64,000 bases of DNA from Heliopora coerulea (GCA_030142905.1 JASJOG010000061.1:310001-374000), one strand, 5' to 3'. Shown: positions 34,965 through 47,897, numbered from the stretch's first letter. Translations and numbers: made by a program. Notes: generated by a model not told the origin, from the letters alone.

Positions 34965-36900
34965 TGTTGTCAATTTCGTTTGAAATGCTTTCGACTCCAT
35001 TTAATTCAGAAACACACTCGAGAAGAACAAATTATAATCAAAATTATGTTGACTAAATAAGTAATCAATGAAAATCAAATAGCGTTGCTGCTGTTCCACA
35101 ACGCGAACAAAGTATCCGAACAAAGTACATGAACAAAGTGCTTGACATTTTGAGTGACAGATTTCATTACTGTTTAAACAAAAATGCAATTCTAACATAT
35201 TTTCAACCCACTCATACGCATTATTTTCAGCTAGTGCTATTCATTGACAATTTGCCATGTTTTTTTATCTTTCCAGAAATATAGAATGAAGTCAAAGAAG
35301 ATACAATTTGGTTGCTTTTTTCATTTTTGTATCCGGAGGACATTTCTTTAGTTTGTAATTCTATAGCAATAAGGAGACTTAAACACTATGGATTTCACGG
35401 TCTGTTAAACGGACACCTAGCGGTTACTTCATAGCGTTGTTTGGTAATAATATCCGATCTCTGGTTCAAGTTAGATGTTTCTTTCAATGTAAAATTTTAA
35501 ACGATCAAAATAAATCATACTATATTGTCAATACCATCATCCTATCAATAAACGAAACAGGACTTGTCATCTTGACATTTATGTTTTTGTCTGGCGTCTT
35601 CATTTGAATTCACAATCAAACGTTATAAAACAGGATTTTTCTTGATTACATCTGTATATATTCATTTGTATATGTCTTAGCAATGACTACAGTTAGTCAA
35701 TGACAACTACCTATGGTAAAAATCAGTTCGATGAAATGAAGTACAAAAATAGGGCATTCAAAAGTGAACTCAAGCAAATATTTTTATTTACCAACAGATA
35801 ATCATATTTGACTACAATAGACTCATATAAATGCAGCGTATCCATCTTCTCCAAATTTTCTACTGTTATGCTAGATGCATAGCATGGATACCATACCAAT
35901 GTTTAAGAAAGTTCGGAAGAATATGAGCAAACTAAAATTTGTTGAAAACGTGAATTGTAGACAAGAGGTACACCAACACTTTTACAAAAGTAACATGGAA
36001 AACTTCCTAATAGTTAACTCAAAATATGCAAAACATAGTCGAAACACAACAGTAGTCCTTCCCTATGTTTCTTCTAGAGGCTTCTTTGGATACACAAAAT
36101 AGAGATGTGATAATACTTTTTGTGCTTGAGCTAGTGTTACACGATGCAGTGATTTGTGAAATCTGCCGTGCAACGCCATTGCGAGACAGGTTTCATGACA
36201 CATGGCAAAGTGTAACACGTTTCGCTTAAACCTGTTTCTTAATGCGTTGCAAGACAGGTTTCACCCACCGTTGCATCTTGTAACACTAGCTTTACTCCTA
36301 ATCGTAACTCGTTTTATACTTTTGTAGTTGTTACAATGTGGTGCTATTTCTTATCAGGTACGCACTTTTGTCATAAACTAAAGTAAATGACAAGTCCTTT
36401 TTGTGGTGGCGTATGAACCAGAAAGGCTCTGAGGGCTCGCACTCCACTTAAGATTCTAGTACAAACGTTTCATCAACTATAATCATTAAATCTACTTAAT
36501 TAGAAAAGATAGTTAAACAAAAAGACAGTAGAGCTAAGTGAATCTCTCCTTACCCAGAACATCTTCCTGCAGATGCATTTTTAGAGAAAATAGTTTAAAG
36601 TGTTTGTCTTTGTTGGCAGTTGCGACTAGCCAAAAACACAAAGCCTTTTGAATGTAGCGTGACGTACAGAATGTGAGGATAAACGAGCATCAAATTTCCT
36701 CTAACATGTTTTAGTTTATGGTCCACATGTCCTGGATGATGCGAGCACTATACTCGCTAGTACAACATGACAATGAAGCTGTACGTGTGCACGAGTAAGA
36801 TACAGGAATTATAACATTGAAAGAAGTCTAGTAATTGAACATAAAATTCAAGTAATGGTTTATTTTCCCAGTAAATTGATTGTTGATATATGAACCCAAC
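34965..36900. repeat. repeat unit R1 (pairs with R3)
   Basis: Shares GGCTATG.TGTCAATTT, GAAATGCTTTCGACTCCATT, TTGACTAAATAAGTAATCAA and AATAGCG.TGCTGCT blocks with R3 at 49430 at high identity, and weaker similarity with R2/R4. A fragmentary frame (35875-36102) reads MFKKVRKNMSKLKFVENVN but is not kept in R3. Confidence 0.65.
36130..36290. mobile_element. short palindromic MITE with an empty site in the paralogous copy
   Basis: Terminal inverted repeats of about 20 bp (GCTAGTGTTACACGATGCA at the left; the reverse complement with one change at the right), and further inverted matches inside (GTGAAATCTG and CAGGTTTCAC). R3, the paralogous copy near 50610, runs through the equivalent position without it, which shows it was inserted in R1 after the duplication. 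It has no coding capacity. Confidence 0.75.
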
Positions 36901-37429
36901 TAATGTCTCACAAGTACATCACTATGTCATGATTCTTCCTCCCGATAGAGGTGTGCTGGCTTCTGTTCGTTAAGGGTGGCCAACAGTGAATGTTGCGCCT
37001 CCTTGTAAGTAGTGAACACATTTTTAGGGAGTCTATGGTTCTCCTCCGAAAAGTTATAAAATTTAGAACCTCGGAAGGACCGTTCGCAGCAATTTGAGCA
37101 AACTTTGTCATATAATATCTACAGCTAGTGTAGTTCTAAACTCTTGTTTGGACGATTTTCTCTCTGGCTCACGACTCACAAACTTGGAGAAAATTTGGAC
37201 TAACACTTTTCTGTCCTTTCGTTCAATTTTTCGCGCTTCCTTTAAGCTTTTGGCGCCCTCTAAAAATCTTCACAAGGGGGAAGATGGTCTCCTGGACCCT
37301 CTGCCAGCACGTCATTCCCTTAGAAAGATAATATGCTCAACGCTAAACGGTAATGAACAAAATTGTAAGAGGGGACAAAGAAAATAAATAGATATGCTCA
37401 CTTCTTTGTATCAAAAGGTGAGCCTCCTG

Positions 37430-38820
37430 TAGTTATTCTGTCAAGTTCCTTGGAAATGCGGTCGACTTCTTTGAATTAAAAATCTCATTCGTGTGAAACA
37501 AATCATAAACAAAATTACCTTGATTAACCAAGTAGGGAGCAAATCCCAAGCGTTGCTGCTGTTCTTCAACCTGAGCAAAGTACCTGACATTTTGACCACC
37601 AGACGTTCGTCACTTGTCAGGAAAAACAGGAATCGTAAAATCTTTTCGGCCCACTCCAATGCATTATTTTTATATAGTCCAAAACTAAATCTCAAAACGA
37701 AGAATTCGGGTCTATATGGAAGCAAATATTGTGATTTATTTGGCCACAAAAGAACAGGTTTGTGCAACCAAATATGCAGTAATGCAGCACACATGTCCTC
37801 TCTACATTTGACACTTTCGCACAAGATGTAAGGCAAGAATAACTTACCGTTGTTTAAGAAAGGGACGAAGATTGGGACTAAACCGAAATGAGATGTAAAA
37901 TGGGACTTGAAGCTTGACATATACTAAAATTCCGATGAAAGCAACCCGGAAAACTTCCTTGTAGTTGAGTCAAGATATGCAAAATATGCTGAAAACACAG
38001 CAGTCGACTCTTGCATCTTCTTCGAGTTTGATAGATAACATTGTAGTGGGTTATGAACCTGCAATTGGAACACTGTTCCGGTGTTGGGAATTAGCTCGGC
38101 GACATGTGCTGGGCCACCAGATGTAAACCAGAACAGCGTGGGTGAATCAATGTCTAAAAAGGACACTTTCACTTTACATAACAAGCAAGCGAAAGGAAAT
38201 TTTTAATTCAGTATGAGAAGCCGTCCAGCTTTGTTTAATAAATTAACATCCTTAACAGGAGCTGCACACAGCGAACGTTTGCCTATCAGTAAATCAACAA
38301 CAACTTTTAAGGAGTAATAATAACTCAGCGTATATTTCAGTTTTAATGTATGTTCCAGCTGTAGCATTTGAGTGTTGTCAATCTTTGCTAAAAATAAACC
38401 AGATATTTTACTGTTTTTACTTTGTCTACCGGATTTAGTTACGGTGGTAAAAAACAAATTCAAAAGTAAGTATAAGATATCATAATAGTACCATTGCTTC
38501 TTGTTTGGTGGGACATATTGGTGCACGTACAGGTGCTGACAAAGGTCAGAGGGGAGATGTAACTTCATATGTTATTAGTGACCAAGAAAAAACCCACGAG
38601 AGAGAGTTTGTCGAAATCAGACCGACAGAAAATAGGTGTCCTGAATATTTTCGATAACCTGGCAGGTATGTCAAATACTAGAGAGAACGTTTACTCTTTA
38701 ACCAAACCCTATCAAGAGCAACAAAAGAAATTCAGTTTCACCTGGTTTTCCGAAGACTTTTCTCGGTGTTTTAGCATTTGTCAAATTCTCTTTCTTGTGT
38801 TTGGTACATCTTAGGATTTT
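37430..38820. repeat. repeat unit R2 (pairs with R4)
   Basis: Pairs with R4 at 51370-53110. A 160-codon minus frame (37920-37441) shares the run LTSDE.LV.K..GTL..L.NSSN with the R4 frame at 51609-51394, which could be real coding descent or just recent DNA identity; R1 has stops there. Treated as non-coding. Confidence 0.6.
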
Positions 38821-39034
38821 GAACAGATTTCCTGTCTTTAGTAATTTGTTACGAGACTATATGTTACACAGTGACTACAAAGGAATTCAATGGAGTGGCT
38901 TAAGAAAGCAGAACAGCGGAAGATAAGTACACTCAGCATTTCAGAAACGTTGGCAGCCACGTTTTAACAAAAATGACCAGTGAATAATCTAGAGGTCAAT
39001 AAACAGGAAATGTAGTTTAACGGAAGTTTCTTAC

Positions 39035-39152
39035 CTGGAGACCAATGTTCAAAAGCCGGATAACTTATCGCATGGTTTAGCCCCAGTGAGTAACCAGCGG
39101 TAACGATGTTAAGAACTGCCGAAGCTAAATCGTGTGCCGCAAGTAGCACTAT
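39035..39152 (-). other. isolated exon-like segment
   Basis: A 118-nt minus-strand stretch between a good acceptor (TATCCTCTAG) and a good donor (CAG|GTAAGA). It encodes an open frame with VLLAAHDLASAVLNIV, TAGYSLGLNHAISYPAF and EHWSPG, mildly hydrophobic. I cannot identify it or find companion exons in the window. Confidence 0.3.
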
Positions 39153-39799
39153 CTAGAGGATATGTCGCAGTTCATTCAATAAAATTTAAGTTACCTAGTT
39201 CAAACAATTGTTACAATGGATCTTGTCAGTCAAACAAATTATCAAGGCTTCAAACAACTCACCCGAGTTTTCAGTTATTCAAATATACTTACGGCTAACT
39301 TGATGAAATAAACCTTCCTAGATTCAGAGTAAGTCTATTAAGTAATAATTTATCTTTAATTTATTTAAATTGAATAATTCCAGCTATTTCCTTAGATGAA
39401 ATTTGAGGGCTTTTTGCACCAAAATTATTTTTAGGATTAACTCTCTCCGATCTATACGCGATTTGTCAGTTTTACTCTGGGCAATACTAGACAACTTTAC
39501 TCGTCAAGGAGAGACATCTCGGACAGGAAAGTGTCAAGTTAACAGTATTCTCAACCACTGTGCATTTGAAAGAAAAACGCATCTTATTCCATGTAAATTT
39601 AAGTTGGAGGGGGGGGGCGAACCGAGTTGTATGATGCCATAGACTAGCACTATCAAAATCGCAGCAATTGAATAACCAGGCGGGAATCTCATACGTCAGA
39701 TAACCATTTTATCATGGCTTTGCTTCGCATTTTGTACTGGGCACTTATTTTTATTTTACGTAATAGACAAGTACTATTACTAGTATTATATGTAAGTTG

Positions 39800-39862
39800 G
39801 GAGGGGCTCCCTCCTAATCCTAACCCTAGTCTTAACCCAAATTCTAACTCTAATTCTAATGG
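39800..39862. repeat. degenerate interstitial telomere-like tract (CCTAAC type)
   Basis: CCTAATCCTAACCCTAGTCTTAACCC with further CTAACTCTAATTCTAATG variants, the complement strand of TTAGGG-like repeats. Confidence 0.65.
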
Positions 39863-40389
39863 TAGACGTGTTACCAATGGTTACATTTTAACCTAAACTC
39901 CAATGACTTTATTTTCTCCCGAAACTTCTCAGGTAAATAAATTACTTAATTTTCCAGTCCCAGTCTCCACATGGTTACCTAACCTCAGTTGATACTTTTT
40001 AGTGTGCACACACGTAATGCGTGGGTTGCGTGATGCTGAATTTCAGAACTATTAAACTAACATTTCCTGCTGAGTTTTTCTCCAACGCAAAGTGTACGCT
40101 GTTTCAATTGAAGCGGGGGAGGCATAACCACCACGGGTCCCCCCATAAAAGCACTACTGGGCCTCACACCCAGCGGGATTCTACCCACCATAACGTCTCT
40201 AATAATAATTGCGAATACGTGGAAGTTGGTACAATGGTCAATATGAGTTTTTCATATATTATAACGCTACAACAAAGGCATAGATGTCGCTTTTCTTCAT
40301 CTTAAATATTTTGTGGACTTAAAACATAGATTTTAATCCAAGAGGTCAAGAATAAGTTTTATTACCAATCTCAAGTGCGAATGCTTCTC

Positions 40390-40640
40390 CAAAGTAAAGT
40401 AAAGTACAGATAAGAAAAGTAAAGTAAAATAAATTTTAAAATAACATAAAATGAAATAAAATAAAAGAAAAGAAAATTGTAAGTAGATTGAAATGAAATT
40501 GCAATTAACTTGAAATGAAATTTAAATGAAATTCAAACGAAATTGAAATATATATGAAACAAAATTAAACGAACTGAAGAGAGATGAGATGAACATAAAT
40601 ATAAGGAAACAAAATAAAATATTTTAATTGGATGCTTCTC
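40390..40640. repeat. AAATA-type low-complexity tract
   Basis: AT-rich, AAATAAAATGAAAT-like simple sequence that heads block 2, matching the tract at 33900-34140 that heads block 1. Confidence 0.7.
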
Positions 40641-41228
40641 AAGCTTCAGTTGATCTTTAACCTATTGCAGCCCCAACAGCCAACCCAAACCCTCTCTTTC
40701 ACGAATAAATTTTTCTGATCATAGTCAGAATAAGTTAAACATGGTAGTCCATCTATGTAATGGATTAATGCTCAAAGGAGATACCTGAGTCCCTGAGAAT
40801 GGAACATGTGACTTCTTGATCACAAGTGACTTGCTCATTTATAACTTTTTTAGCAATACAATAACTCAATTGGCCGCGCGAATTGCAATGTATAGTAACT
40901 CATACGTCTACTGCTTTACAATAGGTGTAGCATAGATACTGCCGAGGCCTTCGAGTATCGACATGTCATTTATTACTAATGAATATAATCAGTAACAAAA
41001 TACTGACATACTGAGATTCGCATAACTGATCAGAACAGCTCATATGGTACACCAACGCTGTATCAATTATTTATGCATAATTACTGGCCACAGTTAAGTA
41101 TTTTTTCTTTCAGGAGAGTATCCTCCACAGCTATGCCAATCCCCGTCAATCAGAATTACACCTTGATAACGTGCCTACATTAAGACCCCGCTAACAGTTA
41201 TCGGTGTTGAGGGAAAGAAACGACCGTA

Positions 41229-42140
41229 GGCATAGGAACCGGCGACCATGGGAGGCACGTACACCCACAACCTTTTTGAAACAACAAAAAGTGCCCTTTT
41301 TAAGCATGTAAAGTGCCCTTTTTAAGCATGTAAAGTGCCCTTTTTAAGCATGTAAAGTGCCCCTTTTAGAGAAAAATGAAATGGCTTTACATAAGTGTAA
41401 CGCGTCAGTTTTTGCCCTATTGCTTGGGTTCATAGATTAAAAGATACATAGAAATATGAAAATAAAATCCCACATTGAAGAACATCACTTTTACTGTGAT
41501 GTCAGTCCCAACTAAGAAGCTGGAACTTTTCCTGTCGAATTAGTATCCGAGAATCCCAAAGTATCATCACAAGCCGGTTGCGTGCCCAGCCCATAGGGCG
41601 CTGGCCCGGCTTCTTTTATTTTTTATAATGAAATAAAATAGGTAAAAAGAGTTATATAGACAAAAGGAAACAAAAAGCCAAAAGCTACCCTAAGCGTAAA
41701 ATTGTTTTCAGCGAAAAGTATTGCATTGATTAACCTAAAGCAGTTCAATCACAGCAACAGTCAGATCCAGCAGTTTTCCTTAGTGTAATTAATCCGATAA
41801 TTCTCATTTTTAAAAAATTTCTGGGCACCAATCACCTGGAATCCTCTCGGGAGCAGCGCGTTCGGTGCACTGGTTAGTTTCCCGTGACCACAAATACTCC
41901 GAGATCTGGGTACGACATTTCGAAATAATCAAATGATAGAATGGGTAAAGCCATCAACTTAGGACAAGGATTTTCAAGCTAATGATTTTCAATTTTACTA
42001 AAATGCAATACTTAGTCAAAACAACTGGGATGATAGACGTTATCTATTTTCAGGGCACCCTTTCTGTGCGCTAAGTTGCCCCTGAAAGTTTCAATCCCCT
42101 CCCAAGGTAAAATTTGTTTCCTATGCCACCGATTCCTTGG
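41229..42140 (+). repeat. dispersed repeat family (also 17790 and 53228), copy 2, with a 22-bp tandem array
   Basis: Starts GGCATAGGAACCGG. At 41285-41355 about three copies of a 22-bp unit (GTGCCCTTTTTAAGCATGTAAA) occur, of which the copies at 53228 and 17790 have only one. The right part (41700-42050) pairs with 56585-56945, so the family is at least 0.8 kb long. No coding capacity. Confidence 0.65.
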
Positions 42141-42379
42141 TCGCTACTGTGGAGATATCGACATAAACTAAGCGTGTTTCGCTTTCACCTGGCCCCATCC
42201 TTATATTGTTGTTTTACATTGCTTCGTATGAACGAGACTTAATCTGTAGACTAGGAACTGGTAATAAAATCTGAAGACGGATCACCTAAAGACGAGACGT
42301 GAGATGAAAGTAATTCCCGAGAGGGACAATGGTTGTAATCTGGATGAACTGTGGACAAAAAGAAAAACAATTTCTGAGC

Positions 42380-42465
42380 CCCAAATCAGATCGAACCCGC
42401 ATCCGCCTTATGACCAGCGAAACACTCTTAACTATGGAGGCACCGACACTCAGATGGTGAGATAA
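42380..42465 (-). repeat. tRNA-derived SINE head (Met-like loop)
   Basis: On the minus strand it has a box A-like GTTAAGAGTG region, a TGGTCATAAGG loop containing CAT, and a strong box B (GATGCGGGTTCGATCTG). Acceptor ends do not pair well, so it is a tRNA-derived repeat or decayed tRNA. Confidence 0.5.
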
Positions 42466-42984
42466 TCTGCCGGTCAGGTGGTGCGACATATGTACTGCTT
42501 GTGCGGCAGCCACGATATAGTAAGAATGTTAGCGAGTGACATGAATGTCATACAGAAAGTTCATGTGGAAGTTTGACATTATTACAGACGTTATGTGCCT
42601 TGCTCACCTCAGATTCTTTAGTCGTCTGAGGACGTTTAAAATCACAAATATCCCTCGTTGCTGATGCAAGTGGGAAATTTCGCCTTTGTCCGCCAAATTT
42701 CCCTCGTGAACTTATGGGAAATTTGGAAGAGGAAGCAGTCCTTTGCTTGTAGAGTCTGATTTTTATTAGCCACATTAGGATAAGTTCAATGGCGATTTAT
42801 CAATAGGTAATCGACCATCCAGCCATTTTCCGGCTTTACTCGAGTCAGGACTATTCTGCCGACACAGCGATTTTTACGACGAAATACACACAAATTACTC
42901 GTTAGCCTTTCAGATGAAACGAAAAGTGTCTTAGGGTGATAAGGTCAATGCCGAGATTACGTACCCTTAGAACCATAATTAATC
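42466..42984. other. no gene seen
   Basis: Short frames only. A near-palindromic GGGAAATTT pair around 42670-42725 is noted but not explained. Confidence 0.35.
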
Positions 42985-43285
42985 GCAATGTATTACTGTG
43001 AACAAGAGACATACCAGAAAGGAATCGAGTTTTTCTAAGAAGCCTTAGATATTCAAAGAATATTATCCAATATGTGGACGACCGATATCACGGAAAAACA
43101 CTGAATAGCATTGGTGAGTATTTGGTGTACCTGATGAATAACAAGGACGAAAAGTACATAGAGAAAGCCTTCAATATGAAAATAAGTCTGCTACAACACT
43201 ACAAAAATCATCCCGCTATTGCAAGATCGCTCAACAACCTGGGTTGGTTCTTAATGCTGCGACATCAGTATAAAAGATAGAGAAG
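42985..43285 (+). pseudogene. tetratricopeptide-repeat (TPR) gene fragment
   Basis: Frames read CEQETYQKGIEFF*EALDIQ, then RYHGKTLNSIGEYLVYL, EKYIEKAFNMKISLLQHYK and HPAIARSLNNLGWFLMLRHQY. The A-spaced pattern with LNSIG and SLNNLG is typical of kinesin-light-chain-type TPRs in the large TPR/NACHT-like families of invertebrates. A TAA within the first unit, a frame change and a stop at 43280 mark it as a relic; scattered short matches continue for a few hundred bases. Confidence 0.55.
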
Positions 43286-45149
43286 GGAAAATATAAACAA
43301 ACACGAATACTTGGCAAAATGTTCTGAAAAAAGCTTTGCCAAAAGAAAGATATCGCTGCGGCAATAATGAAGTCGAAAAGCAGACTACAGCGCTCGCATT
43401 GGTCTTCAGTTTCAACTAATATGATTCCGATCTACGAGGACCTCGATACGTTTACACGTCGTTTTCTTTGAGACGAAAATAGGTATGAAAGCTGATAACA
43501 AGAACTCTTTAGTAACCAGTGGGGTGTACGCTCAACAGAATCTTGCCAGAAATAGTATAAAATTGGGAGTGAAAGCTTAAGGAACAGACGTTCTTCGTTC
43601 ACGGCAGGCAGCCTGAAGAACTAATCAACTGGTGTTTTTGAATTTTGTGGAGTGAATGATCAAAGATGATGAATAGCTTACAGATCCCAAGGGAGATCAC
43701 AGCATGTCTGTCTGGGAACGTTCAGATAAATAACGAGGTATGAGGAACTTACCGGGAAATTAATAATGAAAAATGCAAATATAAATAGTTACGATTAAGA
43801 TAATTAAGATAACCATCAAAAACTGACTTAATTGACCGTTGGAAATCTTATTTGGAGCGAGCAGTAAACACGGCATACTAACTTATACTGATAAAACGTG
43901 TTAAGATTAATATTTTATAACTGCTTATCGAACCTGGGGCCTTAGTTGATAGCTTCTTAATTTTCTACCTGATAACAACAGTAACATCTGAATAACCATT
44001 CATAAAAAGCGTTAATTTCGATAAATAAATATATTTCTAGGACGAAGTAAAATTTATATCAGCAGAACCACCTACCATGAAGGCGACACGATTCTTCACC
44101 TTTTGTAGGCGAATAAAGTTGCTGCAGGTACGAGCTTTTGGAAGCCTCGGTCATGTCACTCAACCAGATATGTAGCAAACGCCAAAAATAGAACTTATTC
44201 ATTAATGACATCATATTAGATATTCGTTAGTAGACATATTAACTTACTTCCTTTTGTGATGAAGGTGATTTAGCTCGGTACAGACACGGCAATTGCCAGA
44301 AATAGGACTTTTTTGTGGTCATAAATCGACACAGGATAACTATATCTAACGAAAGTTCAAATGGTGGTCAATTCTAACAAGAAGTGCTTATTATCCCTTG
44401 TTCTCTTCTTGCAAGTTGATCTTGTACTTCTGTCTACAGTGAAGCTTTTGCTTGCTTTTTCTGCTTCATCTTTTTTGGTGGGCTGTTTCATTTGACAGTG
44501 TTTAACAGTGGTGTGACTGGAAGTTGACCAATCAGCTGAGTTTGGACCAAGTCTTTTCCTCCACCAGATGAAGGCATTGTTTGGAATGTGATGCTTTCAG
44601 CAAGATCGATTCAAAAAGATATTTCGATGCCAGATGAATACGATTCTGTTCGAAACTGACATATTACGACAGGAAAGTAACTGTCTTCCTGATGTTTATG
44701 TTATTTTACAGTTTCGTACCAAGTTCGGCGCTTGATTTTGGTCTGAATTAAAAAATTATGCTATAACGGGAATTCAGTAAAGTAACTGATAGGTAGGCTG
44801 GACTTACACAATCCGGAGCAAGGATTTAACAATAATGACTTAAGCTTAAAAATCTCATGACGTAAATAAAAACACTTTAGAACTACAATGATAACATTGT
44901 TCATAACACCTCCAAGAGGCAAGAGGGATAACAGTTGTGCTACGATAAGGATTCTTGATTATAGCAAAAGAAAATAATTTTGTAAATCTTTACCCCGACA
45001 AAGCTCAAACAAACTGTACAACTTTCGTTATAACTTATAAGGTTGCCTAGATATAGCTTAGGTGTTGTTTTTTGAATAGATTACTGTGGTATTCTATAAA
45101 GTACTATTCAATTCATGACAATTTATGTAGCACAAATTACATGCAGAGA
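43286..45149. other. no gene seen
   Basis: Possibly decayed continuation of the TPR gene up to about 43560; beyond that AT-rich sequence without recognisable content. Confidence 0.35.
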
Positions 45150-45412
45150 TCATAAAATATGTTTCATGATACTTAGCTCTCTATTCTTTTTCAACAACAA
45201 GGCTGGAGTGACCAAGTGATAAGTACACTTAAGATTACTCCGTAAGGTACCATTAACTCTTTCGACATGCAGACCACCTAAGATGATAAAATGTGTTTCA
45301 CAACACTTTGCTTTCTATCAGAGGAAACGTCTTGAAGTTTCCTCTTCAGCAACAAGGGTGCAGTGACCAAGTAATATCTCCTATAAAGACTAATTCATAA
45401 GATACCATTAAA
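45150..45412. repeat. diverged tandem pair
   Basis: 45150-45254 and 45280-45412 share GAT.ATAAAATATGTTTCA, CAACAAGG.TG.AGTGACCAAG and GGTACCATTAA-like blocks in order. The second copy contains an extra short inverted sequence (GAAACGTC and GTTTCCTC region). Confidence 0.6.
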
Positions 45413-45962
45413 AAGGCTCATAATTTCGCACTGTCACTTCGAGCTCATTGTGTTTCTCTTCGAAGCATGAATAGTACTCACGTAACTACTCCATGGCTTT
45501 GCTGGTCTTCCTACAGCCGGATTGAAGGATTGTCCTACCGGGCTAAGAGTTTCTGTAAATAAGGCTATCGTTGATCTATATAGAATATTGTGTTGCTATA
45601 AAAGCGCTGGCAAACCTGTCGTTTCGTAAAACGAACCTTATTTCCGCCCGAGAAGAAAGTTTAGGGAACCATTAACTGGAAATTTTTTGCAATACCTTGG
45701 TACATAGACTATATAAAGTAGGAACAAACTCAAAGAATGAACATACCAAACAAAGCGTCAACACCCTGCAATGAAGCTAATTTCTTTCTCGTTTTCTGGT
45801 TCAAACAACAAACGTTCTTGATTCACGGATAGTACATGAACTGGTGTTTTTGACTTTTGGACAAGTTTATAACGTAAAGACACACCAGGAATCACATCGC
45901 AATCCAAGGATTTCAAATTATTTCTACTTTTGTAGAGTAAGAATTGCGATACAATTAAAACG

Positions 45963-47540
45963 AATATTTGAAAAAATTAGTTTTAACCATTTATCGTGCG
46001 CATTAATTTTTCGTTTTGTTCTTTGTTCTATTTTGTTTTGTTTTGCTAAGAAACAACTGTGCTGTGGATTGACCTATAGAAAACTGGACTGCTTTGCCCC
46101 ACTGCGTTTCAATTGCGAGAAGTGTCCCCAGAATTGGAATATATGAGTCCATCTGCTAATGCCAATGACCATTGATTTGGGTTTTTAGCAGAACTGTGGG
46201 CAATTTGAGTCCTTTCGGAAAACATATTTTGTACACACCGTGTTTCTTTTCTTTACACCGTCAGTTATTATCGAAGATGGAACCAGGGGGCCTAAGAAGT
46301 ATTCGCCTAGGAAGCAAGCTGTTTTTTAATTCAATGCTTTGCCCAAAAACTTTTCAGTAATGTCAAATACTCGTTTGGTTTTTAAGTATCAAGGGATTAT
46401 ACTAAAGTCGCTTCGTTCAGGAAAACAGATCGTCCCGGATAGTATTACCCGACATTTGTTTGGTCTTTGACAATAACCGAGCTCAGCAATATCGATATCG
46501 ATCAGTGGTCGCATGGAGCACTATGTGGGTCAATATCCAGTTAACGACTTGTGTTCTCAAAGTGGGGCTGCCGCAGGATTAAAGACGAAACAGAAACAGC
46601 ATTAAATTTTGAGACTCGCCCATCATATTTAGGGAAAGCAAATAAAATACAAAACAGTCAAACAAAATTTCATCTTGCAGAAGATAATCTGATTCTGGAA
46701 AACAGCAGTCGTACTAACGGAACACAATTTGAAACAGCGGGACACAATCTGAATATTTTTTTTAACCCCTTATCACGCACATTGTATTTTTCTTTTGTTA
46801 TTTGTTCTATTTTGCTTTGTTTTGCTAAGAAACAACTGCGCTGCGGATTGACCTATAGAAAACTGGACTGCCTTGCCCACTGAGTTTCAGTTGCGAGAAG
46901 TGTCCCCAAAATTGAAATTTATGGGTCCATCTGCTAATACCAATAACCACTAATCTGGGTTTTTAGCAGAATTGCGGGAGATTTATGAGTCCTTTCGGAC
47001 AACATATTTTGTATGCACAGTGTTTCCTTTCTTTACTCCGTCAGTTATTATTGAAGATAGAACCAGGGATGTTAAGAAGTATTCGCCTAAAATTATCAGC
47101 AGCAAACAAGTAGTTTTTTACTTCCATGCTTTGTGGAAAAAAATTTTTTGTAATGTCAAATACCCATTTGGTTTTTAAGTGTCAAAAGATTATCCTAAAA
47201 TCGCTTCGGTCATTAAATTGATCGTCCATGATAATATACGACATCTCTTTGGTCTTTGATAATAACCGTGCTCAGCAATATCGATATCGATCAGTGGAGC
47301 GTTATGTCGGCCAATATTCAGTTAACGACTTGTGTTCTCAAAATGGAGCTGCAGCAGGACTAAAGACGAAACACAAATAGCATTAAATTTGAAACTCGCC
47401 CATCGTAGTTAAAGAAGCCAAATCAGATACAAAACAGTCAAACGAAATTCTATCTCGCAGGAAGCGAAACAGCTGTCGTACTAACAGAACACAATTTGTA
47501 ACAATGGGACACAATCTGAAAAAGTGGGACATAAATTCAA
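45963..47540. repeat. tandem duplication, two copies of about 0.79 kb
   Basis: Copy 1 is about 45963-46751 and copy 2 about 46752-47540. Both contain TTTGTTCTATTTTG, AAGAAACAACTG, GAAAACTGGACTGC, CTCAGCAATATCGATATCG and CAGTTAACGACTTGTGTTC in the same order. Identity is high but with many small changes. The open frames in the two copies differ, so no coding selection is evident. Confidence 0.85.
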
Positions 47541-47897
47541 CTTCCAGAAAGCCATTCCAACAGAACAGAATTCCAGTCAGCAGAAGTTAGCAAAATATAA
47601 CATATATTGAACTTTAAAAAGACTTGAACGATAACTCAGGGTTTCTCAGAGTGGAACAATGGATTATAGCCGGAAACCGCAAGACACCTTAAACCGTATG
47701 ACCGTGCATGATGGTAGCTTAATTACTCTTCAGAAATTTTAGAAAATGGAGGATGCTTCCTTGCGAGTGAAGTTTAGAAGAATCTTTACTAAATTGTAAC
47801 GGAAAATTCGCTTTTGAAACTGAAAGAACCCTTCCAACATGGCCTTTTTGAGTTTCTTGGGAGTATTTGGCCGACAGTTATAAAGATTGTCGAAATA
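47541..47897. other. no gene seen
   Basis: AT-rich spacer between the tandem duplication and the Tigger-like element. Confidence 0.35.

Larger units (their letters stand above)
33890..40010. repeat. large tandem duplication, block 1
   Basis: Begins in an A/T-rich AAATA-type tract (about 33900-34140) and runs to the CCCAGTCTCCACATGG segment near 40000. Collinear matches in block 2 are: 34140-34840 with 40620-41205; 34750-36900 with 49280-51240; 37430-38760 with 51370-53220; 39940-40000 with 57110-57160. Inside it, two related units (34965-36900 and 37430-38820) are older duplicates of each other. The open frames within it are not kept in the partner copies. Confidence 0.7.

Noticed and set aside
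37441..37920. 160-codon minus-strand open frame in R2
   Set aside because: Not kept open in R1, R3 or R4 and no recognisable domain; the shared peptide with R4 is explained by DNA duplication.
41229..42140. Possible terminal inverted repeat pair GGCATAGGAA at 41231 and its inverse near 42118
   Set aside because: Only about 10-12 bases match and the other family copies do not show the right-hand partner, so it may be chance.
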